Shown in pieces: positions 43,350 to 53,142 of a stretch of DNA of 64,000 nt. This DNA comes from Alkalimarinus coralli. Its GTDB lineage: Bacteria > Pseudomonadota > Gammaproteobacteria > Pseudomonadales > Oleiphilaceae. A model generated the notes under the pieces. The model was not told where the DNA came from, searched no databases, and saw nothing but the letters and a program-made list of their open reading frames with translations. The stretch lies in the NCBI RefSeq assembly GCF_023650515.1, contig NZ_CP096016.1:3970001-4034000 (forward strand). Reading direction: 5' to 3'. Each line of letters opens with the position of its first letter. The stretch's first letter is position 1. The position numbers and the translations under genes were made by a program.

Positions 43350-43509
43350 AGGGTAAGTCATTTTTTCTCTTCGTTACTTGTGCCTAAAAAGCACTAGCCA
43401 ATGCAAACGGATACTCATAGGCACGCTAATAGTGTTTCTTTTACTGAATATCTAATACAATGATTTTTATATTAAATTGAGGCTCATCGAATAATTGAGG
43501 GTGCCATTT

Positions 43510-44259
43510 ATGTTGTCATTTGCCAGAGCTACTTTAGCATCATCGGCCTCTTTGTGGCGAGGTACCAGTACTTCACGCTTGGGAAAGCGGCCTCAGCAAC
43601 GATTACATCTGTACGATATTGAAGGTTGCCCATATTGTAAATTGGTAAGAGAAGCGATAACTGAACTGGACCTTGATATTGTTATTTACCCCTGCCCTAA
43701 AGGCGGAATTCGCTTTAGAAACAGTGCGATTAAAATTGGTGGTAAGGAACAGTTCCCCTATCTAATTGACCCTAATACATCCATATCCTTGTATGAGTCG
43801 TTTGATATTATCAGTTACCTTTTTCGTTATTATGGGAAAGGTCATTTGCCAAAACGGTGGAGACGGAGATACACCAACACAATAACCTCAATGGTTTCCA
43901 GTGCTGTGCGTTTCGGTTCAGGCATGTATCATAAGCCGTCGAAGTCTCCTGCAATGATGCTGGAGTTATATAGTTTTGAGTCGAGCCCATACTCACGACC
44001 CGTTAAAGAATTATTGTGCGAACTGGAAATTCCTTACGTTTTGCATAATGTAGGTAAAAACCAGCCGCTAGATTATGTCCCCCCTGTTATTCGAAACAGG
44101 CTATTTCCTTTTTATAATGTAAAGGGTAAAAACAGAAAAGGTTTGATGGCGCGAGCCGGAACGATGATGGTTCCTTATCTGGTAGACCCTAATACGGGTG
44201 TTGAAATGTTCGAGTCTGACGACATTTGCAAATACCTTTTAAAACAGTACGCTGTTTAA
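43510..44259 (+). CDS. Tandem glutathione-S-transferase N-terminal (thioredoxin-fold) protein
   Basis: 249 residues with two GST-N/glutaredoxin-like domains. The first (about 33-115) has the redox pair GCPYC and the cis-proline FPYLIDPNTS; the second (about 155-249) starts ELYSFESSPYSRPV, where both cysteines are replaced by serine, and ends VPYLVDPNTGVEMFESDDI. No GST-C domain is present. Such tandem proteins exist in plants and in bacteria but their function is poorly known. A TTG at 43495 is in frame; the ATG at 43510 is preferred. Its stop lies ten bases before recF. Confidence 0.8.
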   Translation: MLSFARATLASSASLWRGTSTSRLGKRPQQRLHLYDIEGCPYCKLVREAITELDLDIVIYPCPKGGIRFRNSAIKIGGKEQFPYLIDPNTSISLYESFDIISYLFRYYGKGHLPKRWRRRYTNTITSMVSSAVRFGSGMYHKPSKSPAMMLELYSFESSPYSRPVKELLCELEIPYVLHNVGKNQPLDYVPPVIRNRLFPFYNVKGKNRKGLMARAGTMMVPYLVDPNTGVEMFESDDICKYLLKQYAV

Positions 44260-44269
44260 AATATTTCCG

Positions 44270-45361
44270 ATGTCATACCGCAATATATCCGTTAGTCATT
44301 TTCGTAACCTCGCTGAGCAGAAGATCTCCTTCTCACCTTATATAAATATTGTTGATGGAAAAAACGGGAGTGGGAAGTCCAGTTTAATTGAGTCTCTATA
44401 CTATCTCTCTGTGGGCAAGTCATTTCGAAGCAGCAAACTTGATTCCATCATCACCCACAACGCTTTTGGTTTTACGTTGTTCTCAGCAACGGAAGATGAA
44501 CATGGCCATCAGAACAGAATCGGTATCTCTCGTGAAAAGAACAAAAGTGCGCTGATTAAAGTTAACGGCGAGTTTGTTCGGAGTGCAATCCAGTTGGCAA
44601 GCATCACGCCTACACTACTGATTGAGCCTGAAACGTTTGAGCTGCTGGATGGTGGCCCCAATAATAGAAGGCGTTATATGGATTGGGGAGTGTTCCACGT
44701 GGAACATCGCTTCTCTGATGCATGGAGGCGCTATACAAAGAGCTTAAAACAGCGGAATACCTTGTTACGACGTGGTAGAATAGATCGTGCTCTGATGGCT
44801 CCCTGGGATAGCCAGATGGTCGATACGGCAATTAGAATCGACAAGTTCCGAAGTGACTTTATAGTATCGTTAGTACCAGTGATAAATGATATTCTCAAGT
44901 TACTTAATCAGACCATTAGTATTGATATAAGTTACTATAGAGGCTGGGACAAAAAGACGGATTATCAGTCAGTGCTTGATAGCAATATCGAGCGAGACAA
45001 TAAATCCGGTTATACACACCAAGGTCCTCATCGGGCAGATATAAGAATAAAGGTTAACGGCAGATATGCTGACGAAGTACTCTCTCGTGGCCAAAAAAAG
45101 ATACTCATTTTTTCGATGATTCTAGCTCAAGGTGCCCTACTGAATAATCTATTGGGGCGTAAGTCGGTATACTTAATCGACGATATTAGCGCCGAATTAG
45201 ACTTGGAGCATCGGAAAAATGTGTGTTCATATTTAGAGAAACTGAAAAGCCAGGTCATCCTCACGGTTGTAGAAGTTGACTCGGTGCTCCCTCATTTTGA
45301 TGAGGGTACAGATGTAAGAATGTTCCACGTGGAACATGGCAAAGTTTCTCAAGTTAATTAA
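44270..45361 (+). CDS. recF: DNA replication and repair protein RecF
   Basis: An SMC-like ATPase that loads RecA at gaps. Walker A GKNGSGKSS is at about residues 30-38, the signature LSRGQKKILIFSMILAQG near 270, and Walker B VYLIDDISAELD near 302. 363 residues. The coding sequence contains two perfect parS palindromes, each read in the frame FHVEH. Confidence 0.96.
   Translation: MSYRNISVSHFRNLAEQKISFSPYINIVDGKNGSGKSSLIESLYYLSVGKSFRSSKLDSIITHNAFGFTLFSATEDEHGHQNRIGISREKNKSALIKVNGEFVRSAIQLASITPTLLIEPETFELLDGGPNNRRRYMDWGVFHVEHRFSDAWRRYTKSLKQRNTLLRRGRIDRALMAPWDSQMVDTAIRIDKFRSDFIVSLVPVINDILKLLNQTISIDISYYRGWDKKTDYQSVLDSNIERDNKSGYTHQGPHRADIRIKVNGRYADEVLSRGQKKILIFSMILAQGALLNNLLGRKSVYLIDDISAELDLEHRKNVCSYLEKLKSQVILTVVEVDSVLPHFDEGTDVRMFHVEHGKVSQVN
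44691..44706. promoter_or_regulatory. parS: parS centromere site 1 (inside recF)
   Basis: TGTTCCACGTGGAACA is a perfect 16-base palindrome identical to the core of Pseudomonas-type parS and very close to the B. subtilis consensus TGTTTCACGTGAAACA. ParB is encoded at 25598-26464. Confidence 0.93.
45321..45336. promoter_or_regulatory. parS: parS centromere site 2 (inside recF)
   Basis: A second exact copy of TGTTCCACGTGGAACA, 630 bases after the first and in the same reading frame of recF. Confidence 0.93.
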
Positions 45362-45433
45362 GTTATTACGCGGGCATAACAAAACGAACTAGTTCGATAT
45401 GTACGCAGGAAGCACGCCTTAGGAGCGTTATAG

Positions 45434-47854
<2,421 letters not shown>

Positions 47855-47909
47855 TTTGTTGTAGATTCTCACTATAAGTGTCAGTTTTCTCACACTTTTT
47901 CATCTAACT

Positions 47910-47935
47910 AAAGGCCCTTTCGAGGGCCTTTTCTA
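47910..47935 (+). terminator. Rho-independent terminator of gyrB
   Basis: AAAGGCCCT-TTCG-AGGGCCTTTTCT, a stable stem with a UUCG-type loop, 55 bases after the gyrB stop. Confidence 0.9.
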
Positions 47936-48152
47936 TAACTAGTGTGTTGAAAGGAATTTTCGGAAGTTATGGTGTATGGGTTGTAAGAAGCATAACTCTT
48001 ACTAATATTTGATAGTGAATATAGCGAATTCATATTTGGCAACGAATTTACACCATGTATTGTTGCTAAATAAAAGATAGCTACCTATCTGAGTTTCTTA
48101 TTTGCTAAGAAGTTATAACCTAACCTTTCTATGTAATTATTACCCCAATCAT
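47936..48152. other. AT-rich gap between the gyrB terminator and the accessory block
   Basis: About 220 bases, noticeably AT-rich. No gene, repeat or promoter could be recognised. It marks the left edge of the accessory region. Confidence 0.4.
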
Positions 48153-48264
48153 TTAAACCATTCTACCTATATCGAGTTCTTTCCATTTTTCGTTCCAGAG
48201 TTCCAAATAAGGAATATCGTTTGAAGATGCTTCTGAGGTTATTAATAAAAGGAAAATCGCTAAT
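48153..48264 (-). pseudogene. Probable frameshifted C-terminal tail of the RloB-like gene
   Basis: Just after the stop of the gene at 48265-48771, the adjacent frame on the same strand is open for about 38 codons and reads like protein (SNDIPYLELWNEKWKELDIG, then a stop at 48153). Restoring one base near 48262-48270 would join it to the preceding gene, giving about 205 residues. This points to a frameshift mutation, a sequencing error or, less likely, programmed frameshifting. Confidence 0.55.
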
Positions 48265-48771
48265 TCACTTATTCGCTATTATCTGTCTTAATGTCACTAT
48301 TTGCTCTTTGTTTGTTTTATCCAATACCAGTTTGGGGAAACATTCGGAATAGCTGTTGTGATTTGTTGGTGGTCCGCAAAGTTGCGGATGTAATTTCGCT
48401 TTACATGAATCGTTATTGTCTGGCGCTTTTTGTCCCAATACCTCTAATAGCATACCCTCAAGGCAGATCGGCTCAGATATAACTAACTGTATTTTAAGTT
48501 TTCGAGCACGATCTCTGTCTTGTTGTCTGATAGTGACATCTGAGTCCATTAAAATATAGCGTCGATCATAAGCTGCATGCTTGTATTTGCGGTCAGTTGT
48601 TTTGATGATATCTGCAGGAGAGCCCCCGTCAGCACTATCAACCTTAACGGTCTGGCCCGTGTCGCCATCGTATAACCGCTTCATATGGTTTAAGAAGGCT
48701 TTGTCATGAGGCCCTTCTCCAACGATGATCAGTGAAGCAAGTTTAACTTTTCGACCTTTTCTTTTCGCCAT
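48265..48771 (-). CDS. RloB-like / Toprim-type partner of an AAA15 ATPase
   Basis: 168 residues. IIVGEGPHDKAFLNHMKRLY near the N-terminus (Glu of a Toprim-like site) and YILMDSDVTIRQQD (a DxD pair) near residue 92 resemble the Toprim-like fold of RloB and OLD-type nucleases. The N-terminus is Lys/Arg-rich. It follows the ATPase gene by 11 bases, so they are one operon. RloA/RloB pairs and the related PARIS-type AAA15+Toprim pairs occur in anti-phage islands, which suggests a nuclease or effector role; this is inference. The reading frame probably ends prematurely (see the tail at 48153-48264). Confidence 0.6.
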   Translation of the reverse strand: MAKRKGRKVKLASLIIVGEGPHDKAFLNHMKRLYDGDTGQTVKVDSADGGSPADIIKTTDRKYKHAAYDRRYILMDSDVTIRQQDRDRARKLKIQLVISEPICLEGMLLEVLGQKAPDNNDSCKAKLHPQLCGPPTNHNSYSECFPKLVLDKTNKEQIVTLRQIIANK

Positions 48772-48782
48772 ACCGCCGTTCC

Positions 48783-49967
48783 TTAGAGGTTTGGTACAGC
48801 GCTCAATGCACCGGCCATATATTTAGCATAAAGATTATCGTCTGCACGAAGTCCTGTTACTTCATCAAGTCGCCAAGCTTCGCTTTGCTGATCTATTTTT
48901 TCAACTAAATATGCCTGGTGTTTCTTAAGCAAATTTAATACTTCCGGAGTATGGCAGGTGAAAATAATTTGAGCTTGACGAGGATTCGTATGCTCAAACT
49001 TAAAGAGTTCTAGAATATGTGGGAGCATATGTGGATGTAGATCATTATCGATTTCATCAATAATGGCTACACCACCGTTTTCCAGTACGGGTAATATACG
49101 TCTTAAAAGGACAAACGCCGACTGAGTACCACTAGACTCTTCAAAAAAAGGTAATTCAAAACTCATATTCTCGCATTCATGAACTGCTACAGGGACGAAA
49201 ACTTTAGTTGAACGGCCTTGATCATCTTTTCCTTCTGCTTCATGTATTTTTACAGAGCAAATACCCAAATCAAAGTCACACATCATGCGTTCCATATCGC
49301 TAAGAAAGTGCGCGTGTTTGAAAAAGTATTCTGCGCTTTCGAGGACATTGCCACCGTGAAAATGCTGCCGGCCAGACACGTTAAGGTTGAACGAGTATTT
49401 ATTAAAATATTCAACAAATGTGGATGCCATTGGTACATCGTAATTGTGAGCTGCAGAAAGCAGTGAAGCATTACTCCGGATATTGCGAGCTTGAGAGGAA
49501 GGGAAGCCAAATCCTTGCTGTTTGTAGTCGTAACCTGATTCCGTTTTTTCTCTCACAAATACGTAGCTAAACAAGTGGCTTGTCTTTTTATACAGAGCCT
49601 CATGGACTACATGTTTTCGATTGGCAATCAATTTATAGCGGTATTCTTCGTTATCAAGCAGAAAAGTGATTTCGAAAAGGCTATCTTCTTCACGCTTAAA
49701 TGTATGAGGATGGAATGGAACGGGGTCTTCCGGTTTGCTGCCCAGAAACGAACTACTAATAAACCAACTTAAGAAGGCCAAAGGCTTTATAAATTGGGTT
49801 TTACCAGAACCATTAGCCCCAATAACCGCTAATGCTTTGTTTAAACGACGGGTTCCTCCAATTTCAATATCGTATGCAGACGGGGTTGGCTTTTTACCTA
49901 ACTCAAAAGAAAGCTCTGTTCCTTCTGCGAAAGAATAAAAATTTGAAAACCTAAGCTGAATGATCAT
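48783..49967 (-). CDS. AAA15 family ATPase (RloA-like)
   Basis: 394 residues of an ABC/SMC-like ATPase of the RloA/AAA15 type. It starts MIIQLRFSNFYSFAEGTELSF, the typical N-terminal strand of the family; Walker A GANGSGKT is at residues 50-57; GGVAIIDEIDNDLHPHML near residue 310 is Walker B with the D-loop, and IIFTCHTPEVLNLL carries the switch histidine. Members pair with a nuclease-like protein in phage defence systems. It is upstream of the RloB-like gene in an accessory region between gyrB and lpxL. No restriction-modification genes are nearby. Confidence 0.8.
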   Translation of the reverse strand: MIIQLRFSNFYSFAEGTELSFELGKKPTPSAYDIEIGGTRRLNKALAVIGANGSGKTQFIKPLAFLSWFISSSFLGSKPEDPVPFHPHTFKREEDSLFEITFLLDNEEYRYKLIANRKHVVHEALYKKTSHLFSYVFVREKTESGYDYKQQGFGFPSSQARNIRSNASLLSAAHNYDVPMASTFVEYFNKYSFNLNVSGRQHFHGGNVLESAEYFFKHAHFLSDMERMMCDFDLGICSVKIHEAEGKDDQGRSTKVFVPVAVHECENMSFELPFFEESSGTQSAFVLLRRILPVLENGGVAIIDEIDNDLHPHMLPHILELFKFEHTNPRQAQIIFTCHTPEVLNLLKKHQAYLVEKIDQQSEAWRLDEVTGLRADDNLYAKYMAGALSAVPNL

Positions 49968-50106
49968 AGTAGTCCAGTTTCAACAATATTTTGTATATAT
50001 TGCTTTACTATAGTTATTTTTGTGCGCTATGCAATGGGGAATATACCTATTTGAGAAATCTGTTACTTCAATCGCGTATTTCGAATTTTTTAAGTAGCAA
50101 TTTTTC

Positions 50107-51081
50107 CTAATTGCACCACGGGTTCTTATGAAGCCTTCTATACATCGATGGTGACAGGCCAAAGCGGCTTTCGAAGCGGGTGCGAAAGGCTGACTCTGAC
50201 TTGAACCCAACGGCTTCTGATACCTTTTTTACCGAGATGGTTTGCTCTAGCAGAAGCTTGGCTCGGTTTAGCCTGGCCTCTTCAAGGTATTTGGAGGGGG
50301 TGAGGTTAAATGCCGCGGTAAATTTACGATAGAACGTTCGCTCTGTCATGCACATGTAATCTGCCATTTCACTCACGTTAATCGCTTGGTCTATATTGTC
50401 ATCTATCCAGGCTAACAGGTTTGAGTAGCGACGGTCTGACTTGCTTTGGAGTTCGAGAAGGTTGCTGAATTGAGATTGGTTGCCGGGGCGGTGAGCATAA
50501 ACAACCAACCGTTGGGCGACGCGGGCCATCAAGGTGTTGCCAAGGTCTTGTCGGAGCATTTCCAGTGCCATATCCAGCCCGGTCGTGACGCCAGCCGAAG
50601 TCCAAAGTTTATCGTCAATAACATAGAGCGATTCTGCTAGTACATTCACCTTGGGTTGCATTGCTTTCAGAAACTGCGTGGCTGCCCAATGGGTTGTGCA
50701 AGACTTGCCTTCCAGCAGGTTTGCTGCTGCGAGTATAAACGCGCCAGTACAGATTGAGCCAAATCGGCCAGCCTGGCCAGACGCTTTTTTTAACCAAGCC
50801 AATGTACTTGAATCCTTAGCTGCGGCCATTAAGGCTGGTTGGTCTCCCCCTACAACTAGAATGGTGGTTGATGTGCCAACAGCTACTTGATCGACAGCTA
50901 TAGTCTGAATCGCAATTGATGAACCGCTTTCAATCAAACCTCCCCTTACTGAGGCCACCGTCACCTCATATGGCTCACCCTTATGCAGCTCATTGGCATT
51001 CGAGAAAACAGATGCAGGCCCTGATAGGTCTAAAAGCTCAAAACCCGGGAAAACGAGGAAGACAATACTAGAACACTTCAT
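50107..51081 (-). CDS. GlxA-type transcriptional regulator (DJ-1/PfpI domain + AraC helix-turn-helix)
   Basis: 324 residues. Residues 1-180 form a DJ-1/PfpI-like amidotransferase fold with GSICTGAFILAAANLL (Cys111); residues about 220-320 form the AraC DNA-binding domain (SEMADYMCMTERTFYRKFTAAF and VSEAVGFKSESAFRTRF). GlxA-family proteins activate catabolic genes for quaternary amines or arginine. The gene is divergent from a DJ-1/PfpI enzyme gene, the likely target. Confidence 0.9.
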   Translation of the reverse strand: MKCSSIVFLVFPGFELLDLSGPASVFSNANELHKGEPYEVTVASVRGGLIESGSSIAIQTIAVDQVAVGTSTTILVVGGDQPALMAAAKDSSTLAWLKKASGQAGRFGSICTGAFILAAANLLEGKSCTTHWAATQFLKAMQPKVNVLAESLYVIDDKLWTSAGVTTGLDMALEMLRQDLGNTLMARVAQRLVVYAHRPGNQSQFSNLLELQSKSDRRYSNLLAWIDDNIDQAINVSEMADYMCMTERTFYRKFTAAFNLTPSKYLEEARLNRAKLLLEQTISVKKVSEAVGFKSESAFRTRFESRFGLSPSMYRRLHKNPWCN

Positions 51082-51178
51082 TTGGCAGATAATAGTCGTT
51101 TTATGTCATTTATGCCAACGACAGGAGTGAATACAATTTAGTCAACTCACAACACTGATATATACCAAGGAGAACCTG

Positions 51179-51916
51179 ATGCAAGTTGCTATTGTTCTGT
51201 ATCCGGGAGTTACTGCACTGGATGCGCTGGGCCCTTACGAGGTTTTAAAGCTTGTACCTGATGTTGAGATTTGTTTTGTAGGTAACCTGCCACAACCGGT
51301 TGTGGCTGATGGCGGGGCACTGGTAATTGGTTGCACCCACGCCTTTGAAGAGGTTCCAAGCCCGGATATTGTGCTGGTGCCGGGCTCAACAGCAAATACC
51401 GCCACAGCAATGGCAGATCAGGCGCTGATCACGTGGCTTAAACAAGTTCATCAAACCAGCCAGTTAACCTTATCGGTTTGTTCTGGCGCTTTGATTTTAG
51501 CCGCCGCTGGAATTTTAGATGGGCATAAAGCAACCACTCACTGGATCGCGCAAGATGGCTTGAAAGCCTTTGGCGCTATTCCACAAAAAGATGAACGAAT
51601 TGTCAGGTCAGGAAAAATTATTACGGCTGCCGGTGTCTCTTCGGGTATTGATTTGGCGTTGAGTGTAGTTAAGGATTTGTGTGGTCAGAAACATGCTGAA
51701 ACGGTGCAGTTGCTTATTGAGTATGACCCTGCCCCGCCTGTTGATTCCGGCCACCCTTCCAAGGCAACGGCGGCGGTACTGAAGGCCGCGAAGATTCAGC
51801 TGGTGCGTGATGGAAAGAATATTCGTGATGTTGTTTCAGTTCCGAGCATTATCTGGCAAACGATATTGGAGAGAGTCAGGAATAGAAATAGCAGTAAATG
51901 GAGGTTATTTGGATAA
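51179..51916 (+). CDS. DJ-1/PfpI family protein (isonitrile hydratase-like)
   Basis: 245 residues with a full DJ-1/PfpI fold. The nucleophile elbow LSVCSGALILAAAG has Cys101; TTHWIAQDGLKAFGA and TAAGVSSGIDLALS follow, as in isonitrile hydratase and GlxA N-domains. The substrate is not known. The gene has its own downstream terminator and a close ribosome-binding sequence (AAGGAGAA). Confidence 0.85.
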   Translation: MQVAIVLYPGVTALDALGPYEVLKLVPDVEICFVGNLPQPVVADGGALVIGCTHAFEEVPSPDIVLVPGSTANTATAMADQALITWLKQVHQTSQLTLSVCSGALILAAAGILDGHKATTHWIAQDGLKAFGAIPQKDERIVRSGKIITAAGVSSGIDLALSVVKDLCGQKHAETVQLLIEYDPAPPVDSGHPSKATAAVLKAAKIQLVRDGKNIRDVVSVPSIIWQTILERVRNRNSSKWRLFG

Positions 51917-52022
51917 ATGGAGTCAGTGTTTTTACTCTTTTGGGGGAATCTGTCGATAGCCGTCGAAAGGCATAGAGCGATATTTGGATATTGCGCTATA
52001 TGCGATAGATAGACTGCATATT

Positions 52023-52056
52023 AAAAAGCACCTCGCGATTCGCTTGGTGCTTTTTT
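52023..52056. terminator. Bidirectional Rho-independent terminator
   Basis: AAAAAGCACC pairs with GGTGCTTTTTT around a short GC-rich loop. It lies between converging genes, the DJ-1 protein and the LpxL-like acyltransferase, and can serve both. Confidence 0.85.
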
Positions 52057-52110
52057 CGTTTTAGGGTTAGCCCTTTTTATCCCTCTTAGACGGGCTATAA
52101 CAGGCGCAAA

Positions 52111-53025
52111 CTAATAAATAGGGTCGTCACCCGGCTTTCTGGTTTTAAAGCGCTTATGGAGCCACAGGTACTGGTCTGGGTGGCGTCTTATTTCTGCTTC
52201 CAGATAGGCGTTCCATTCCTGAGCATCTTTTGCGTCATCTTTGCCAAAGTTTTCCAGTATGGGTGAAAAGGCAATTTCGTACTTCCCGTTTGGCAGACGG
52301 AACTGACTGACCACTAGAACCGAAGCATCTGTTTCTCTCGCTATCCAGCTGGGGGCACTGATGCACGCGGTGTTGACGCCAAAGAAATCAACAAATTCGG
52401 TGCTGTGTCTACCAAAGTCCTGGTCAGCTGCATACCATACGCTGCCACCTTCTTTTATGTATTTGATCATGCCTCTAAGATTGCGTTTGCTAAAGCCTTG
52501 AATGTCGCAGTGGCGTCTTCTTCCCTTCTCGATCATTCGATCAATGACCGGGTTGTCATTGGGGCGATACATATAGCCGGGCTTGTGTAGCTGAGAGCCG
52601 ATCAGCGGAAGTGCCAAGTCAAATATAGTGAAGTGGCCACTCAATAGCAGTATGCCTTTGCCCCGCTTCTGAGCTTCCAATAGGTGCTCATGGCCGATGA
52701 TGGTTAAGTTATCAACCATGGGTTGCACGTCTCTCCACCAGACATGAGTGGTTTCCATGAATCCTTTGCTGCATGAGATGAAGGTATCTTCAATCAGGCG
52801 TGCCTGCTCTTCATCACTAAGTTCTGGAAAGCAGGCTGCAATATTTTTCCTGGTAACTTTTGCTCGGCTTTTTAATTTTTTATGCAGTAATTTTCCCAGT
52901 TTTTCGCCCAGTGACAGCTTAGTACTTAAGGGCAATAGAGAAATGCAGAATAGGATAAAAACAACAATCCATGTTGGCCATAGAGCAGGGTGCCAGACGG
53001 GACGGAATTTGTTCTTTTTGGCCAT
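52111..53025 (-). CDS. Lipid A late acyltransferase, LpxL/HtrB-like
   Basis: 304 residues. The N-terminus has a membrane helix (ALWPTWIVVFILFCISLLPL), then KVTRKNIAACFPELSDEEQ and SGHFTIFDLALP with the HX4D catalytic motif, and the ending WLHKRFKTRKPGD. The order resembles E. coli LpxL/LpxP, which add laurate or palmitoleate to lipid A. The frame is open upstream to 53109, but those codons lie in a family 1 repeat, so the ATG at 53025 (MAKKNKF) is the true start. A second, more distant paralog is at 62120. Confidence 0.85.
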   Translation of the reverse strand: MAKKNKFRPVWHPALWPTWIVVFILFCISLLPLSTKLSLGEKLGKLLHKKLKSRAKVTRKNIAACFPELSDEEQARLIEDTFISCSKGFMETTHVWWRDVQPMVDNLTIIGHEHLLEAQKRGKGILLLSGHFTIFDLALPLIGSQLHKPGYMYRPNDNPVIDRMIEKGRRRHCDIQGFSKRNLRGMIKYIKEGGSVWYAADQDFGRHSTEFVDFFGVNTACISAPSWIARETDASVLVVSQFRLPNGKYEIAFSPILENFGKDDAKDAQEWNAYLEAEIRRHPDQYLWLHKRFKTRKPGDDPIY

Positions 53026-53064
53026 ATGACGCTTACCTGAGGGGGACTCTTTAAAAATAGTTTT

Positions 53065-53127
53065 GTCATCCTCGCCCACCCCAGGGTGCTCTCTTGCTGC
53101 GCAATTCACCTTGTGCGCGAGGATGAC
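53065..53127. repeat. Family 1 repeat reduced to outer arms plus the internal insert
   Basis: GTCATCCTCGC at the left and GCGAGGATGAC at the right are perfect inverted arms; everything between is the insert CCACCCCAGGGTGCTCTCTT...CAATTCACCTTGT also seen in the copy at 6801-6915. It lies in the gap between glyS and the LpxL-like gene. Confidence 0.8.
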
Positions 53128-53142
53128 AACCTAAACAAACGC

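Noticed and set aside
53026-53109. N-terminal extension of the LpxL-like protein
   Set aside because: The extra codons come from the family 1 repeat and precede a normal start at 53025.
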